A program made the position numbers and the translations under genes. A stretch of DNA of 64,000 nucleotides from Candidatus Roseilinea sp. (GTDB taxonomy: Bacteria; Chloroflexota; Anaerolineae; J036; Brachytrichaceae): the NCBI GenBank assembly GCA_026003755.1, contig BPHV01000002.1, positions 62,001 through 126,000 on the forward strand, given 5' to 3'. Each line of letters starts with the position of its first letter. Within the stretch, counting starts at the first letter, position 1. This document shows, one piece after another, positions 60,885-64,000 of the stretch. The notes under the pieces were generated by a model that saw nothing but the letters and a program-made list of their open reading frames with translations, was not told the origin of the DNA and did no database searches.

Positions 60885-62048
60885 CTCCGGCGGCGCAGGG
60901 CATAGGCCAGCACGTTAGCGCCCAACTCATGCGCCGCGCGGATCTCCTCGCGGGTGGCCGGCCGGCCCGCGCGCCAACCTTGCCACAGGCTGCCGTAGTC
61001 CGACCGGCTGACGATCAGCCCATCATGTATCCACAACTGGCCTGGCTCATCGGCATCGTAACCGGACGGCGGCGCGCCAAAGAGCCAGGGGGTGCTGAGC
61101 AGCGGATGGCCCGGCGTCACTTCGACTGGCTGCATGCCAAATGATCCGAGCACCTCTCTGATCGCTGCATCCGCCGCAGCGCCATCCCCAACGCGGTGGC
61201 ACCCCTCCCAGAGCACGGTGCCCCCTGCGTGCAGATAGGCATACAGGGCTTTCATCGCTTCGGGCGACATTTGAAAGCTGCCCAGCCCAACTACGTACAC
61301 CAACGCATAGCGATTCGAGTGGGCCGGTTAGCGGCACATCGTCATCCACCCAAAAATCGGTGGCGCCGCCACGGCTGGCCGCGTCGGCCATGGCGTCCAT
61401 GCCGGCCAAATAGCCGGCGCGCACCTGCGCTTTGAGGGCCGATTCGCCGACGTAGCACACTGCAATGCCGGCCACAGCGCGCACCATGAGGCCGACCCGG
61501 CGCCGTGCGCGCTGGTCAATCTCGTTTAGGCCGGGGTGCGCCGGATCGGCAGCATTGCGCACCGGCGACTGCCGCCCTTGGCGTCGCACACGCGCCAGCT
61601 CGATGTGCAGGGCATCCGGCAGCGCAGGGCTAGCCTCAACCTGATAGCCGATCTGGACGTATAGGCGTGTGCCGTCGCCGTTCGGGGCCGGCATGGGATC
61701 GCTTTCAGCATAGGTCAACAGGAGATGCAAGTCGCCCTGCGCCTGTCCCAGGTCATAGGCCACCGGCTGCGATAGCACGATGAGTTCGCCGTTGGCGTCA
61801 ATGGCGGCGCCGGGCCGGATATAGACGGTGCTATCGGGCGGATCGCTGGCGACCACGTCGAGGCCGGCCAGGATGCCGCAGCCATGCCCAAGCAGGTGAT
61901 GAGCGCGTTGATTCAGGCGATGGAAATCATGCGCCTCTTCCCACACCTCTGCTGTGACGGCCAGGCCATCCACCGGTTTCAGCCGGCGGGCGGGAATCTG
62001 TTTGAGGGCAGCCAGTCCTGCGGCGGATGCAAGTAGATCGGTGTCCAT
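60881..62048 (-). CDS. eCIS-associated protein with C-terminal DUF4159, frameshifted as sequenced
   Basis: The N-terminal part (LKPVDGLAVTAEVWEEAHDF, then HLLGHGCGILAGLDVV, then YIRPGAAIDANGELIVL) resembles the small beta domains common in eCIS loci, which begin with a gly-rich HGWGVVCGL-like block. The C-terminal half (residues about 245-390: ALVYVVGLGSFQMSPEAMKA, then HAGGTVLWEGCHR and LLSTPWLFG) matches DUF4159. The frame changes near 61317, where removing one base joins VPLTGP to NRYALVYVV. The intact product would be about 388 residues. It overlaps the FHA gene by four bases and starts 2 bp after the tail-protein gene. Its function in the particle is not known. Confidence 0.65.
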
Positions 62049-62050
62049 GC

Positions 62051-63184
62051 TTAGGCTTCATCCTCCACGGCAATTTGCAAGTCGCAGCGTGTATGCGCCG
62101 GCTTTTCCATCTCGATGATTTCCTCAATCACCTGCCGCCGGCGCGCTTCTTCGCGCTCGACCTCGTCAGGCGTCAGATCAGGCCGGGTACGCATGAGCGG
62201 GGGCAAGCGCACCCGCACCGAGAACGTATGCGGAATATTGCGCGTGCCCAGCGCCACGCCCGGCCCCAAATAAGCAGTTGGCCCCATCACAAAGTTGCTG
62301 GCCCGATGCTCAACGATTTGAATCGCGTCGCTATCTGGGTCCAAGCCGGTGTAGAGCGCCAACATGTCACGCAGGCCACGCGGCGTACCGCGCCAGCGAT
62401 AGAGCGACACCAGCGCCTGCACCAGCCGACGTTGGCGATCCTCAGGCCAGCGTTCGTCCATCGCCCAATCTGCCCACGCAGCCAGCCAGGGCAACAACCT
62501 GGCCGGGGTCATGCGCGGGTCGAAGTAATAGTGGAGATGGGTGATTTGCTGCTCGATGGGCGCCCAGAAACTTTCAAATAACATCAACAGTCGGCTCATC
62601 AACTCGTCCGACTCGTAGATGCCGGGAAGGTGCTTGAGATAACGCGCTTTGAGCGGCACATCCACAGTAAGCCCTTGCGAGTGCGTCAGCAGGGTTTGGT
62701 TGAGCTGAGCGCGGACTTCGGCCACGCAATCCAAGGCGTATTTCAACGATGGGGCTGTGGCCCGGTCGCCCATGTCAAGCTCTGGCACCGGCGCGATGAG
62801 GTGCGCCAGATCATGGGCAACGACGGCGACGATCTCAACTTCAAGCCGGATGGCGCCAGGCACGCCGATCTGCCATATCAGCGTTTGGCCGGGGCAGGCT
62901 TCGGCGCCAAAGGAGGTGCTCGTCGGCGTAGACAAGCGGGTTGGGGCATGGAAACGCTCCACGCGCAGGCCCGGCGGCGTCGTCACCCGCAGCTCCACTC
63001 CGCTCGCGGCGCCGTCCAGCACATCGAGCCGAACGAACAGCGTCACCGGCTCGCCGGGATAACGCCACAGCGCATCCGCCGTGAGCGAGAGCTGCAATGG
63101 GCGCTGGGCGAGATCACGCAGGCTGTCGGCGCGCGCGCGCCGCACGACCTTGAGCAACTGAGGAGGCGAAATGGGAGAGCTCAT
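62051..63184 (-). CDS. Phage-tail/eCIS tail protein (TIGR02242-like, P2 gpI-related)
   Basis: The 377-residue protein has a beta-rich N-terminal part (residues 25-125) and then the TIGR02242-type core: KYALDCVAEVRAQL, YLKHLPGIYESDELMSRLLM, FESFWAPIEQQITHLHYYFD, PARLLPWLAAWADWAMDERW and LYRWRGTPRGLRDMLALYTG. Proteins with this core make up the wedge region of the baseplate, next to the J-type protein, in contractile tails and eCIS particles. It follows the baseplate-J gene by 14 bp, in the usual tail-gene order. Confidence 0.85.
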   Translation of the reverse strand: MSSPISPPQLLKVVRRARADSLRDLAQRPLQLSLTADALWRYPGEPVTLFVRLDVLDGAASGVELRVTTPPGLRVERFHAPTRLSTPTSTSFGAEACPGQTLIWQIGVPGAIRLEVEIVAVVAHDLAHLIAPVPELDMGDRATAPSLKYALDCVAEVRAQLNQTLLTHSQGLTVDVPLKARYLKHLPGIYESDELMSRLLMLFESFWAPIEQQITHLHYYFDPRMTPARLLPWLAAWADWAMDERWPEDRQRRLVQALVSLYRWRGTPRGLRDMLALYTGLDPDSDAIQIVEHRASNFVMGPTAYLGPGVALGTRNIPHTFSVRVRLPPLMRTRPDLTPDEVEREEARRRQVIEEIIEMEKPAHTRCDLQIAVEDEA

Positions 63185-63198
63185 GCTTCACCTCCGCG

Positions 63199-64000
63199 CT
63201 ACAGCGCCGTCACCACCACCTCATGCTCCAACGAGCACAGCACGCCATCGGGCGGAGTTTCGATCACCCGCCGATCATCCAGCGTCACGTCATCCGCCGG
63301 CGCACGAGCGTCTTCGGCGCTGGGCGTGAGCAGCCGGCTGCCCAGCTTGATGTCGCGCACATGCTTGACGCCGGGAGTCTGCTGCACCAGACTGTAAAGA
63401 TCAGATACGTAGAGATGTCGTCCGAACGGCCAGCCCTGCAGCGGCGCGCGCGCCGTGGTCGTGGGCTGGCCATCACCATCCGCCGCTGGTGAGGCTCCAT
63501 CCGCCCCGTTGGGCGGCCAGTGGATCGCCAACGGGGTGATGAAGCGGCGTAGCGCCTCGGCCACGCGCTGCTGCACCACTTCGGGCCGGCTGTACTCGTT
63601 CACCACGATCTCGGCGCGCACTTTCACGCCCAGATACGCCGGCTCGCGCAGGCGCAACGTGGCCGTAAGCAATCGCCGCTCGTCCAAATACGCTTCGATG
63701 ATTTTGCGCAACGCCGGGTCAAGCTGGAGGCGAGACAGATCGCCGGCTTGAACCGCATCGAGCGCAGCCGGGATGACCAGCAATTCGACCACGCCGGGGG
63801 GCAGTGGCCTGCCGTCCGCCGGCGCGCCCGTGTTGCACTTCACCCGCCCCACCTGCCGGCTGGCGGCCAGCGCCAGATGTTCGTAGTCCTCCGCAGTCAC
63901 GGCGCGTTGCTGGGCGCGCAATTCGCGGCGCGCGCGCATGCGGGCCTCGTCCAGCGTTTCCTGGTCGCGCCCGCCCGTGGCCCGCACCATGTTGGTCACC
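63199..64000 (-). CDS. Baseplate-J-like assembly protein (TIGR02243 type), C-terminal part; continues past the window
   Basis: The visible 267 residues contain ARMRARRELRAQQRAVTAEDYEHLALAA, VGRVKC, then EAYLDERRLLTATLRLREPAYLGVKVRAEIVV (quoted in pieces under the family's usual motifs), YVSDLYSLVQQTPGVKHVRDI and LCSLEHEVVV. This is the C-terminal region of a baseplate-assembly protein of the gpJ/Afp11 kind, which forms the wedges of the contractile baseplate. Its N-terminus lies beyond 64000. Further eCIS genes (sheath, tube, spike) are expected in that direction. Confidence 0.85.
   Translation of the reverse strand, partial: VTNMVRATGGRDQETLDEARMRARRELRAQQRAVTAEDYEHLALAASRQVGRVKCNTGAPADGRPLPPGVVELLVIPAALDAVQAGDLSRLQLDPALRKIIEAYLDERRLLTATLRLREPAYLGVKVRAEIVVNEYSRPEVVQQRVAEALRRFITPLAIHWPPNGADGASPAADGDGQPTTTARAPLQGWPFGRHLYVSDLYSLVQQTPGVKHVRDIKLGSRLLTPSAEDARAPADDVTLDDRRVIETPPDGVLCSLEHEVVVTAL

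Overview
The window is high-GC bacterial DNA that looks like a Chloroflexota chromosome, most likely Anaerolineae-like. The clues are a helicase-associated-domain protein beside malate dehydrogenase, a LuxR-type HTH fused through one membrane helix to a kelch propeller, a T-box in front of serS, single-membrane-style lipoproteins, and several genes with a -10 box lying directly on the start codon. The taxonomic call is inference. No rRNA, tRNA or CRISPR array was seen.

Layout. 1-2.5 kb (minus): DUF1641 protein, sulfide:quinone-oxidoreductase-like flavoprotein and an HTH/PocR-like regulator, divergent from hisD across a perfect TGTGA-N6-TCACA site. 2.6-26.7 kb: housekeeping genes, including hisD, a DUF4126 protein, DNA polymerase III delta', a biotin-carrier protein, rdgB, tilS, the LuxR-kelch protein, a lipase-like hydrolase, serS with its T-box, endonuclease V, selA, an RNA methyltransferase, a SAM methyltransferase, an MGDG-synthase-like glycosyltransferase, mdh, the helicase-associated protein, prfA-prmC, a Cof-type HAD phosphatase, a purE relic, rsgA and a penicillin-binding lipoprotein. 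26.7-30.4 kb is a gene graveyard holding a truncated GT39-type glycosyltransferase, two transposase relics and an epimerase relic.

30.4-41.5 kb (plus) is a carbohydrate-catabolic operon: GntR regulator, Gfo/Idh dehydrogenase, SDR, MetE-like protein, an unknown Cys/His protein, COG3618 lactonase-like amidohydrolase, rhamnose mutarotase, an ABC sugar importer and a fumarase/ASL-superfamily lyase. A mutarotase, dehydrogenase and lactonase, plus a relic of an enolase-superfamily dehydratase at 42.2 kb, fit non-phosphorylative 6-deoxysugar oxidation. The operon is bracketed by about 60-bp direct repeats next to relic genes.

42.4-64 kb (minus) is one long co-directional cluster of an extracellular contractile injection system (eCIS) or phage-tail-like particle. 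It holds a baseplate-J-like protein (partial), a TIGR02242-type tail protein, a DUF4159 protein, two FHA proteins and a small membrane protein, a 2,941-residue secreted FG-GAP/LamG/DUF11 protein, a lipoprotein whose C-terminus closely resembles the Hedgehog signalling domain, an AAA+ ATPase and a DUF4157 protein with an HELTH motif. The Hedgehog-like lipoprotein and the giant and FHA accessory proteins are the most novel part of the window.

Quality note. About ten genes or relics are interrupted by single-base shifts. Every shift I could phase is equivalent to a +1 insertion, often in a short homopolymer, and in five genes exactly three insertions restore the frame. This points to insertion-type sequence error as much as to real decay, so the frameshifted genes should be treated as possibly intact.
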